Program-made: the position numbers and the translations under genes
Assembly (NCBI RefSeq): GCF_001640805.2
Contig: NC_066848.1
Location: 8,137,526 to 8,201,525 of the forward strand
Direction: 5' to 3'
Length of the DNA stretch: 64,000 nucleotides
DNA from: Lates calcarifer
Lineage: Eukaryota; Chordata; Actinopteri; Centropomidae
Shown here: one piece after another, positions 53,705 to 64,000 of the stretch
How the letters are laid out: every line of letters begins with the position of its first letter
Numbering within the stretch: the first letter of the stretch is position 1
Notes under the pieces: generated by a model
Database searches by the model: none
Told to the model about the DNA's origin: nothing
What the model saw: only the letters and a program-made list of their open reading frames with translations

Positions 53705-53760
53705 TCTTTATTGCAGCAGACATTTTGACTTGTCATGGTAGGAAAACGCAGGAGTTATGA
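53705..53760 (+). repeat. fragment of the MITE-like element
   Basis: 'acattttgacttgt' at 53720-53733 is identical to 34129-34142, and the bases after it ('taggaaaacgcaggagttat') resemble the continuation of that arm. There is no matching inverted arm nearby, so it is a solo end or a truncated copy. Confidence 0.5.
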
Positions 53761-54161
53761 ATATCCAGTATTCTGAAACTGAAGCAACTAAGTGGAATCC
53801 AGGTCTTGATTTTATTATTTACATTTCCTTCGTTGTTGAGCTTGTATATTTGTAGTTTGGCGGCATAAAATCATCATTATTACTTTTATCAATCTTAATT
53901 GCTGATTAGAGGCAAATACAAGTCATCCCTCGTCATTGTAATGAGAACTGAACCATTGAGTAATTGATCAAGGTGTCCTGTGCCTTTAAGACGCTGCTCA
54001 GGGTGGACCCGGCGTCGGTGTTTGACGCTCAGGAAGTGGACTAAACCACCAAAGATTCCCGCAGATTCGATACCGATTTTCCCAATGTAACAAACGTGTC
54101 CAGACCGACCTAAACAATACTTTAAATATTTTTTCTGGGATATTTGAGACGATAATGCTGG

Positions 54162-57100
54162 ATGGTTGCGCTCATGAAATTCACCAGAGATATATGCAGG
54201 CTCTTGGGACTTGGGAGCGGTAAGAAACGTCCCACTTTTCAAAACTTTCTAAACTCATCCTCAACTTAAACCGATCCCATAAGCGATAGCGAAACGCGTG
54301 TGGCAATGAAACAGTGGATAATATCTAACACTTGGTTTATTAAACTGTATATTTGTAGCAGTATTTCGCCGTTGTCTTTGTCGTTAAGTTCAAATTGAGT
54401 CCTTGGTAAAACAATGAAAGTTCCTCTCTTGCCAGTTACACCCTGGCTTGCACCACTTCCAAGTTTGCGCAGCTGGTGCCATAAAGTTGTTGTAATAACA
54501 TGTTTAAACTACATGCATTCACGATGCAAGTAGTAACATTACTAACAAGTGTAATTATACCTTGTATAGCAGGAGATAAAAAGCATAAAAAGTGAAAACG
54601 AATATAGATTAGATGTACTCTCCCTAGTACATGTTGGTATGGCAACAATGCCTCAAATAGGTGGCAAAGGCCCTGAAGCCCAGAACAAGTTGTACAGCTA
54701 GAGTTGTATGAGCATCACGTTATGTGTCTTTAATGCCCAGTGTCATGTGCCCACACTTTCTTCCTCTTCTTGGTTCTCCTTGTGTGTTTTAGTTTCCTAG
54801 TAATACAGGCTATAGAACAGGCTGGTTTACTGACCTACTGTCAAAACCACATCAGAGGCAGCTGAGCATCCTAGAAAACCTGTTTCAATAACTCCTTATA
54901 GGAAACTTACTTTAATGATGATGTGATATCTAATCTATGAAAAGTATTTTTGAACCTGTTGCTTGTTTAAATGTCCCGTTTTCAGATTATTACACAATAA
55001 TGAGGTCAGACTAACCCACAGTAGAGAAAAGACTGAATATTTTTCTTCTGTTTCATGGTTATTTGTGATGAGAGCTGTCATTTCATGGATTGTTCATGCC
55101 AACTCTATCCACAACAGTTTGTGCCTTGCAGCCATGCCGTTTGTTATAGAAAGATTGATGATTTACCAAGCTTGTTACTACTTTTGATGTTGTATAAACA
55201 CTTGTGTCTTCAGTCAGTTTGAAAAATCACTTAAAACCACCGACATGTGACATTGCAGTGATTGCTTTACTGATAAGGTTATGTTTCTCTCTGTCTTGGT
55301 AATGCTGTGTTGAAAAAAAAAGCTGCAAAGCTGATTTCCTGGTTAAAGCACCAGTCCACGATGATACACTGTTATTTTGCATTCCTGTGGAAAGAGCTCA
55401 CCTTTCAACTCAACACTAATTTAGGCAGTCTTCTTGAAGGGGAGAAACAAAGACTCTTTTGTTGCTTTTGTCCATGGATCTAGGATCATTTATTTGTTGG
55501 GAGGACATTCCATTATAGTAAAGATTTAACAAAAAGCCTGATTCAGCTAATGGGATGGAGCTGTGCTCTAGCAGTGGTTGCTTCTTGACATTTGAGTAGT
55601 GAGCCAGACACAGACAGCTCAAATTCCTTCCACTTTCTATGCATGTTTTGAGAGTTAACTCCTTTTGATGGTAGAATGGTAAACTCTTTACCAAAGTCAG
55701 ATGCGAAAAAATGTCCTGGAATGTTAAAAGTTGATTTGGGCAAAAGCAAAGTTAGATTGTGACTTTTTCATGCTTTCTCTAATCATAATTTCAGTGCAGT
55801 TATCAGTACTGTAAAAAATGGTGACCAGATCCCAGTGCTCTAGAAAATATTGACATGGAGAGATAATGAGGAAGTCCAGTGGCTGCTTGTCATCTTCTTC
55901 CCCACAGGAAATGTAGTATGCAATACATAGAGCTTGCACTTATAGAAGAAAACTGCTTTGAGCTGGAGGCAAGTCCAATCATTCCTATCAATGCCTCACG
56001 AGTCACAACATGAGTCATAGACCACGTTTGAATATGTCACTACTCTGGAAATCTTTGCTGAACAAATGGAAATCTGACACCACATAGATTCCTGCATAGT
56101 CCAGTGATATGTTTCCCTTTGTCTTGCCATTGGTCTGCTGCCATTGGGCCTAAATCAGCTATGGGGTTCTGGTTTGATCTGATCTGTGCCCACCCCACCC
56201 CCCACAATCTCATATTCAGGGCAGTGGTTGTTTTCTATGTTATTTTTCAACCAAGTTTCTAAAAAAAGATATGGTGTTCTCAAACAGCAGTACCCGAGGC
56301 AGCTGTGTGTTGCACATTGGGTCTGTGGCAGTGGAAAAGTTAGAGTAAACATCTCTCTCTCAAGACCAAAAAGGAACAACTTGAATCAGTCTCACTGAGT
56401 AGTTTTCTGTTCTGTGTGCATATTTGTCTCATGTTGAGTTTTTCTGGTTCTTTTTATGAGAAAGCATTACGTCACCTCTCCTGTCTCCACGGAATGTCAT
56501 TTATATTTTAGCTTTTCCCAATCAAAGGTCATAGTGGTTTGACTTGAATGTGAATGAGGAAGGAAGGAATGTGTTTATTTGCCATCCAAATGAACTAATG
56601 TTGCGTTGTTGCTTGTAGATATGCAGATGTTTAAATGTACAGTCACTAACATTGTATTGTAAAAGCATCATTGTTATTAAGACACAGTATATACAAAAGT
56701 TTTTCTACCTTCTCTTTTTTCTTTATAGAGGATACTTGCTCGTATATTTAGCCTGTATAGGTGATGGGAGATTAAAGATTTGCATTGGATGCACACACAA
56801 AGAGAAGTGTGTCATCAGATCAAATGATAATGCTGCCCATCTCATATTTCACAGGTATCAGGCATTATGCACTTTCAGCTGTGTTGGAGAGTCATACCCA
56901 TGCATAGGCAGAGTAAAGAAATTTAATTGAAGATGTGTTGGTCAAGCTCTGTTGCAGAGTTGAAGAACGGATGCCTGTTTTTCTTACCTTGCTACCCATT
57001 AGCATCTGATAGAACATAATGTGCATAAATAATGACTTGGTATAAAGACTTTTCCTATATGCTACAGAGTTATCACAAAAAATACTTTAGAGCTGTTTCA

Positions 57101-60100
57101 ACAAAAACAAAGGCAGTAGAACACAGTGTAATCAGGTTCTAAAGAGCTGATGTGTATTTTCCCAACAGGTCCCCCAGTCCAGCAGCAGGAGGAGCAGATG
57201 GACTGTGGTGCTGCAACCCCTGACCCAAGTGATGATGCCACTTTATCACAGGTAAACAAATAGTGTCAGTCTGACAGGACAATGTCATGACTGCAAGGAT
57301 GAAGGTGCAACAGGTGGTGTTGAACTCTGCGTGCGTGTCTTTGTTTAGAATGCATTAAATGGAGAGGAGGATTTGAGTGAGGAGGAGAAGGCCAGACGGA
57401 AGGCAGAGCGACGCAAAGCCAAGAGGAAGGTGAGTGCACAAATCCTTACACCCCTTAAAGAAAGTAAAGTCTATTATACTATGTATGGTGGGTAATGTGC
57501 GAAATACCGCTTATATTTTAGCGCCGTCGCAAACGTAAGAAGCAGGAGCAGGTCAAGCAAAATGAGAATGCCGAACAGGTAACAGTCACATTATTCCTTC
57601 TAGGAATGCACTCAATACTTTCCTTTTACTGTGAATAGCTGGATATTTATATGCTCTGAAACATTAGGATGATGAAGATGAGGATGGAGGTGCGGAGTCT
57701 GAGTTGGATGAAAGTGAGTCAGAGGCAGAAGTTGGTGCTGAAGAGGAGAAACAAAGTGTGCAAAAAGACGAGAAAAAGGAGGCAAAATCATCTGCCTCGC
57801 ACAAATACGCTGCCACTCCCATTGTGGCTCCTTCAGGAATCAAAGGACATCAGAAGAGCCAAGCCAGATCCACTGAAGAGGTAGGGGCACTATACTGGAC
57901 ATTGGTGCTCAGGAGTATGCAGGTTTTAACTCTAGCCAAACACAGCAGCAGGAAATATCACCATTACATACCACATCTCCAGTATGCTTATAGGCCTGGA
58001 TGGCACATGACTTAACACCAATGTCTGACTTTCTGTGTCTCACAGGAGCCTGAGTGGGATGTGAGCAGTGCCTTTTTTGCTAATGCTGCTAGCCATCTCA
58101 AACCCAAAGGATCAAGTCGGAAGTCCAAAGAAAACAAGGAGAACGAGGCCAGGAGAGAGGTGAATGAATGCTAAGGGCTAATTTAAGATGAGCAGGGTAG
58201 CAAGAGCTCCCATCATAACTGTACACTTTTTTATTGTGGCAGCAGTGTTTTCCTCTGGCAGTTCCAAAGTCTGATGGGTGGAAAAGTGGACTTGGGACCA
58301 TGAAAGCCCTTAAAATAGTTGTTGGAGTCTATGTGTGTTTGTGTGTACTAACCTACTATATCTCATTTGTAGGGTGGGTGTTAGACCTTGGTCATTTGTG
58401 GCTTGAATTAGGCTAATGCATTGCTTTAGTTGTTAAAATACATACTGTTAATCAGACCACTGTATATTGGCATCTGTAAGTGACAAAACAAAGCAGATGC
58501 ATAAAAACTAAAACACTCAACCAGCTGCTAGAAATGTCTTTATTGTTTCTGAAGTTTAAAAAAGTCTATATGCTAACTAAATCATAGCATTTCCTATTGA
58601 GAATGCTCAGAACTTAATGATCAGGTACATGAAAATTATATTTTTCTTACAGACAAATGGAACTGACAGCACAACCAAGAAGAGTGCATCACTGACAGGT
58701 AAGGAATGATTTGTGAATTGTGAATTTCTGAATAGAAGCTTTTTTAAGTGTTGGAGGAAATTATTGATTACACATTCCTTTGTATAAGCATGTCCGCATG
58801 CAGCACTTCATTGAGACCCCAGGGTACTGGCTCACCAAAGAATGATTTGCAAGCATGTTTTTTCTGTCTTGCAGAAAAGGGGATAAAGCTGGTGCAAGAG
58901 GGGCAGTACACACAAGCTGTCATTATGTTTACAGAAGCCATCAAATGTGATCCAAAGGATAACAGGTACATCATCTGTGCTCATGAGTAATTAAATACAA
59001 AGGAAATACATACATTTTAAACACATGTAAAGTAATCATTTAACATTTTTATTCATGTCCTGTAGGTTCTTTGGGAACCGCTCCTATTGTTATTACTGCT
59101 TGGAGCAGTACCCTCTGGCCCTGGCAGATGCTGAACGCTCCATTCAGCTGGCCCCAGACTGGCCCAAGGGACACTTCCGTAAGGGCAGTGCTCTCATGGG
59201 CATGAAGGTGGGTACCGACTGCTGTGGTCATGGGGGGGTATACATATGGGTTGAATAGCTTCATATTTAAGCCTTTGTGATGAGATTAGCTTGAACTAAC
59301 TCATTTTTGTGGGTCTCTGTGGGTGTTGTAGCGGTACAGTGAGGCAGAGAAGGCTATGGAGCAGGTGCTGAAACTGGACAAAGACTGTGAGGAGGCTGTC
59401 ACTGACCTCTTTAACTGTAAAGTGCTGCAGTTAATGGTAATTTAACCTGCACACAAAGTGGCAAAGGTGTTTCCTTTTTGATGAATGTGCGTGTACACAA
59501 GAAAGTCTATTTTTAGAAGCATCATAATGTTACCAAAGTAGTCATCCTGACTGAAAGCTCACTTCCCTTGCTTGTATGACTGGTTATTAAATTTTCTCTG
59601 CTCTTTCCTCAGGAACTTGGTTTTGAAGAAATGCAAAGTGTCCAACTGCTGGAGAAATGTTCAACTGTTCAGGCAGTTCTGGCAGCTTGCTCAGATGCTG
59701 CCAGGGGTAAGATTGCATGTGCATATATATATTCATAAAAATGGCCTGCAAATTGTCTTTGTAATACTGCTATGTGCTAAAATCATACAGTCATTTCTGT
59801 GTATTCTACTGTTGAAACCTAAATACCTATTTTAAAGAGTACGGTCTAGACCTGCTCTATATGAAAAGTGCCTTGAGATGACTGTTGTTGTGATATGGCG
59901 CTATATAAATAAAATTGAATTGAATTGAATTGAATTGAAACGTTTTTTGTTTTCCAGCGGGGGGCCAAGATCCATCAGTTGTGCAACCAGGGTAGGTGAC
60001 ATTTGTTTGTCCAATCAAAGCTAGGGGTCAGAGGGGTCAGTAGCCTCTTTGTTCCTAAGATGGTTTTTGTTTACCTGGGTCTACACATCTGCCATCTAGG

Positions 60101-61048
60101 TTGTCAAAAAAATTGTTGATATTTCTCAAAAGTGTATTTGGACTGCTATTTTATTTTATTTTTTGTTTTAGCCACATTCTGTCTCTTTCTCTTTCCCTCA
60201 GAAGCCCTTGCCCATCTCTGTGGGTTGGAAATGTGACGACTGAGCTAACTGAGAAACACCTATGGGACCTTTTCAAAATGTATGATACTAACCCAGCAAA
60301 TTATTTGATACTAATGAGTTGAAATCAGATCAGTAATTCAAACCTTCCTAGACATTTTGGCAAACACTTTTATTTTATTTTATTTATTTTTTTTACCTCT
60401 GATCAGAAACGTGCAAATCTAATGTTTAATCAAGGTGGTTATTGACTTGCCTGTTAAGTTGTTTGCTTGAAATTGTAGGTATGGTGACATAGAGAGTATC
60501 CGTGTGCTGCATGAGAGATTCTGTGCCTTTGTCAACTTCAAGAATGCCAACATGGCAGCTCGTGCCATGGAGAAACTAAATGTGAGTATTTATTTGGTTC
60601 CCCTTGCTCAGTCCTATGCCTGGTTTTAAAGACCATGGTTACAGACTCAGAGTCGCATGTATGCTTTCTCTTACAGGGTTATTGTATTGAGAACACACGT
60701 TTAGTGGTGCGCTATCCTGACCGTCGCACACAGAGGGCCCTTCCCTTTCCACTTAAGACCTGTCTCCCTGTCACACAGCAGGCAGGGGCAGCTGCAGGGT
60801 AAGAAGCACCACAGCCTCACAGCAGAAACTCTCTGGGTGAAGTTTTAATTTATTTTATGCCTAATGTGCTTTCTCTGTGTCCCTCTCTCTATTTATCCTC
60901 TTCTCTGCCCAGACCTCGACGACGTGGCCCAGTGAACGGAGACGAGTGTTACTTCTGGAGAACCACTGGCTGCCATTTTGGGGACAAATGTCGCTACAAA
61001 CACATTCCTGATCAGAAAGGCAAGGACAGGAAGCCCTGGCAGCCTTGA
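54162..61048 (+). CDS. TTC31-like protein with TPR repeats, RRM and CCCH zinc finger, 16 exons, 518 aa
   Basis: Probably a cytoplasmic or nuclear RNA-binding adaptor; its function is not known to me. Exons: 54162-54219, 57169-57251, 57349-57429, 57522-57578, 57668-57880, 58046-58159, 58653-58698, 58875-58965, 59066-59207, 59332-59436, 59613-59706, 59958-59991, 60202-60279, 60479-60581, 60677-60798, 60913-61048; GT-AG throughout and one open frame. The ATG at 54162 is the one that stays in frame with exon 2. Order of parts: a Lys/Arg-rich then acidic low-complexity region (residues about 65-150), TPR repeats (about 214-320; EKGIKLVQEGQYTQAVIMF, FFGNRSYCYYCLEQYPLALA, GHFRKGSALMGMKRY), an RRM (about 379-450; RNP2 LWVGNV, RNP1 RFCAFVNF), and a C-terminal zinc finger C486-x7-C494-x5-C500-x3-H504. 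The TPR block and charged region resemble vertebrate TTC31, but as I know it human TTC31 has no RRM or zinc finger. A paralogue or an ancestral form of TTC31 is likely. Confidence 0.85.
59841..59940 (-). repeat. dispersed teleost repeat end, copy C
   Basis: 'aaaagtgccttgagatgact', 'gttgtgatatggcgctatat' and 'aaataaaattgaattgaatt' are the reverse complement of the repeat at 8036-8100, with an AATTG pentamer tail. It sits in the intron between exons 11 and 12 of the TTC31-like gene, ending 17 bases before exon 12. Confidence 0.75.
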
Positions 61049-64000
61049 ACTCAATTTACTCTCTGCCTCAGTAGTGTGCAGGAAACTGGGATAAACGGAC
61101 TGAGCCAAAGGAGCTGGTACTTACTGGACCAGGTTCTCTGGGCTAAAAATATTAACTGTGGCAGAATGGACCAGACTATTCAAAGGATCAGAACCAGCAC
61201 TCACCAAGGCTGGGATAGTCACATATGTGCCACAAAGGGCTGAGAGTATGAAGATTTTTATGACTATATTGGATGATATTGCTCAATAGTACAACGATAA
61301 CCAGAAGGGAACAACAAAATCACCTGATGTAGTCTTTTGGATGTTTTAGATGAAAAACTTCATATTTGTAGCCCTTCATGGCACACGGTGACCTATTCCT
61401 GCTATACAGGATACAACCTAACCTCACAAGCCTACAATGGAAGGAGGAAGTAAAACTGCCTGGGTTCACTGTTGGGAAAACAGTAATGGCTCTGTCATAC
61501 AAAGAAGTAATGAAAGGACGCAGTATGGATTTTTTAGGCCAAGGTTCTTCAGTGATGACCCTGGGGACCTTCCTTCTTAAGGAATTCCATCACAAAGCAG
61601 TGTTCCTTCCTATTTTTAGGAGTATAGTAACGCGATAATTACTTTAATTTGTTTGTGAACCTGATTTTAACAGTTTAGGTTTATCCATGGTTCACAACTG
61701 CTCACATCAGTCTGCGGTTCGTACTCTATTTCTTACTTATTGTTCCCGTGCCAATATCAGTACATTGTCAACCTGACCAAAGAATTACTAATAGACATAC
61801 TCATCATTTCAGTATCTCCCCTATGAAGATGAGATTTTTCTTTTAGCCAATAAGCTACAGAGACCCAGAGAGGTACCTTTACTGTAAACTGTGCTGCGTA
61901 GCTTTAGTTGAGATGGTCATACGTGGACAATTGGACATAAAAACCACAAACTGAACTTGAGGGATTGCAGGATTGTATGTATTAATGCATGGATTAGGTG
62001 TATATTTCACTTTATTTACTTACTGGCTACCCTATTGTTGAAAGACTGAGTAAACACACACTGCATGTCTGTTGAGTTGTCAGAACAAGTTATGAGGACT
62101 CGTCCTTCATAACAATACTTCCAGGGTGTAGAAGAAGTAATGGAAACACCTGATACTATCATGCAATCCAGTAGAATAATTTCTACCTTTATGAAGGCTG
62201 TAGTGTTCACTTTTTGGTGAGTTGGTTTAACTCTATGACAATTTTGAAGCCTTAGTTTTTGGTTTTCATGAGTTGGATTGCCTGAAATGTCAGGTATGAA
62301 GTTCTTCAATTCTCCCTGTTTTGTGGACTATAAGAAAATTAGTTGAGGCACTTATCTGGTTACCTCATGCAAAAAAACCCAGCCTTCATTCATTTATCTC
62401 CGTATTAGAATAGGCAATATGCTTTCTTTGTACATTTGCATAGTAAACATCTCACTGCTTTATGTCTATGCAAAAGAAAACTGCCAACGTGATTGTAAGT
62501 TCTGTGTCAAACATACACAAACCCAGCACCTCTGGCAGAAGTAGTCTTTTTTCAGATTATTAATGTCTGACAGACATGGTGATGTCATTGATAAACTACT
62601 ATACCATTGGACAGTGCCTTACAAAAATCCATGCTCAGTCATGTGCACACACACGCTCATGGCCATGTGTGTTACGTGATCCACTAACGCAACTTCTGAA
62701 CCTTGAAAAGCAGTGTTTTTGACTTTATGGCCTCCATTTCAGTATTTCAGTGAACCAAAGAATGCCTCATCTGATGGCTCTGCACTGAAAACAGCCTCAT
62801 TCTGTAATGAGTGTCAACACTAGATAGTGCATTAAAACTTATTGGCATGTGTCTATATCATCCGCTAGACAAAAATTACAGCTACAACACCTGGTTTCAG
62901 TTCACACTACATTCACTAGTAAACTATGCACAGCATAGTGAGAGTATTTATTATCTTATTTATGCGTATGTTTTCTCTTTGTTTTTACAACATACCTTGG
63001 GAGCTGAATTCAGCTTTTCAATTACTGACCATTTTTGTTCTTTACTTTATGGTAGGGGAAAGAAAAAGCCACTCTTCTGATTTCTGGCTTTAGATACAAG
63101 CATTATCAAAAATCATTAGGTGCACACACTGTCACATGCTGCACTTCTGCTTTTTTTGTATTACTTTCTGTCTTGTGGCTAAAACTTGTGAAAACGGAAT
63201 TCGACACCAAACCTTAAGACTGCACTTGTTGATTTAACTTGTTTCTTATTTGACTGGTGCTGTTAACTATGGTCGCACAGTGTATTTAATTTTGCAGACT
63301 TCAAATGCATTGGCTGTTACCATGGGATAGTTTAATTGTATTTTATGGACATTTCAGATTGGACAAAAGATTTCCCTGGGTTTAATGTCAGCTCTTTGGT
63401 GTGTTTTAGTCTTTTTACCCACTTTCAAACTATTTCAGGAAAATGTATTTTTAATCATTATGTACACACTGATAACCAGAGCACTGCAATCCTGTTAATC
63501 CCCCAATATTTTGTATTGTCGCACTGCAAAAAAAAGACTATTTTATATTTAATAAATGAACCACCTATTTCACCTATTTCTGAGTCTATACATGTATAAT
63601 GGCACAAAATGCAGTTAGACTGCCAATATGTCATCAACATGAATTCTCGTGTGTGGTTTTCCTGCCTTCCACAAGGCGGCAGTGTTACACTTGAATGGTT
63701 TTCACTGAAATATGCCACCGACTTAACCAGCTTATGCAATGCATATGCATCCATCTTTTTTGATCTTCAGGAACCAAGACATTGTTTTAAATTATTCGCC
63801 ATGCTCAAAACCCCAAAGAAGTAAATCAAAGCAGGCCAGGCTGATGTGGGGGGAATATGGTAACCCTGTCATCACTAGTAGGAGACGAGCATGGAAGATG
63901 CATTAGGGATTCTGTAACCACCTAGACCAGTGGGAGATGGAAACATGACTAACATTACTGAGGACGTGTGGGAAAAGCAACCATTAAACCACAGATGACA
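61049..64000. other. probable 3' UTR of the TTC31-like gene and flank
   Basis: No coding exon recognised on either strand. There is no clear AATAAA until 63551-63556, so either the 3' UTR is about 2.5 kb or a variant signal is used earlier. The sequence is unique and AT-rich with no long repeats. Confidence 0.4.
63551..63556 (+). terminator. candidate polyadenylation signal of the TTC31-like gene
   Basis: AATAAA in 'tttaataaatga', about 2.5 kb after the stop codon; the first consensus signal noticed downstream. Confidence 0.3.

Larger units (their letters stand above)
53052..54161. other. pyroxd2 3' UTR and spacer to the TTC31-like gene
   Basis: Only 1.1 kb separates the pyroxd2 stop from the next start codon, and both genes read rightwards. 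AATAAA signals for pyroxd2 are at 53265-53270, 53307-53312 and 53576-53581. A repeat fragment related to the 34129-34321 palindrome lies at about 53705-53760. The stretch 53990-54161 is GC-richer and is probably the promoter and 5' UTR of the next gene. Confidence 0.6.

Noticed and set aside
62016..63080. Open frames in the right-end flank
   Set aside because: AT-rich, short, no motifs; more likely part of the long 3' UTR of the TTC31-like gene.

Overview
This is vertebrate nuclear DNA, almost certainly from a ray-finned (teleost) fish. Support comes from split genes with GT-AG introns, abundant dinucleotide microsatellites, palindromic and tailed dispersed repeats of teleost type, and a gene set (got1, nkx2-3, an NKX3-3-type homeobox gene, slc25a28) that matches the GOT1-NKX2-3-SLC25A28 neighbourhood of human 10q24 plus one homeobox gene that mammals lack. 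No bacterial, viral, operon or CRISPR features are present. I rebuilt the exon structures by hand from reading frame, splice sites and family similarity; all six protein-coding genes join into uninterrupted frames.

Layout, left to right. 1-2785: flank and probable 3' UTR of got1. 2786-7231 (-): got1, cytosolic aspartate aminotransferase, 9 exons, 410 aa. 7232-16525: 9.3 kb without a recognisable gene, holding dispersed repeats, a fold-back element and a CpG-rich patch. 16526-18693 (+): nkx2-3, 2 exons, 345 aa. 22614-24136 (+): nkx3-3-type gene, 2 exons, 270 aa, in the same orientation 3.9 kb downstream. 24137-37520: 13 kb gene-poor interval with candidate cis-regulatory stretches and a palindromic MITE-like element. 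37521-42521 (-): slc25a28 (mitoferrin-2), 4 exons, 399 aa. 44318-44389 (-): an intact tRNA-Pro(AGG) gene, with a decayed tRNA-derived SINE nearby. 47644-53051 (+): pyroxd2, 16 exons, 578 aa. 54162-61048 (+): a TTC31-like gene, 16 exons, 518 aa, joining TPR repeats to an RRM and a CCCH zinc finger. 61049-64000: its probable long 3' UTR and flank.

Functionally, got1, slc25a28 and pyroxd2 are housekeeping metabolic or mitochondrial genes. The two NK homeobox genes form a tinman/bagpipe-type pair, so the gene-poor intervals on both sides are the natural place for their developmental enhancers. The least familiar protein is the TPR-RRM-CCCH gene at the right end. The most unusual DNA structures are two long imperfect palindromes (about 10790-11130 and 34129-34321) and a nested inverted repeat with GATA cores between the two homeobox genes (20314-20367).
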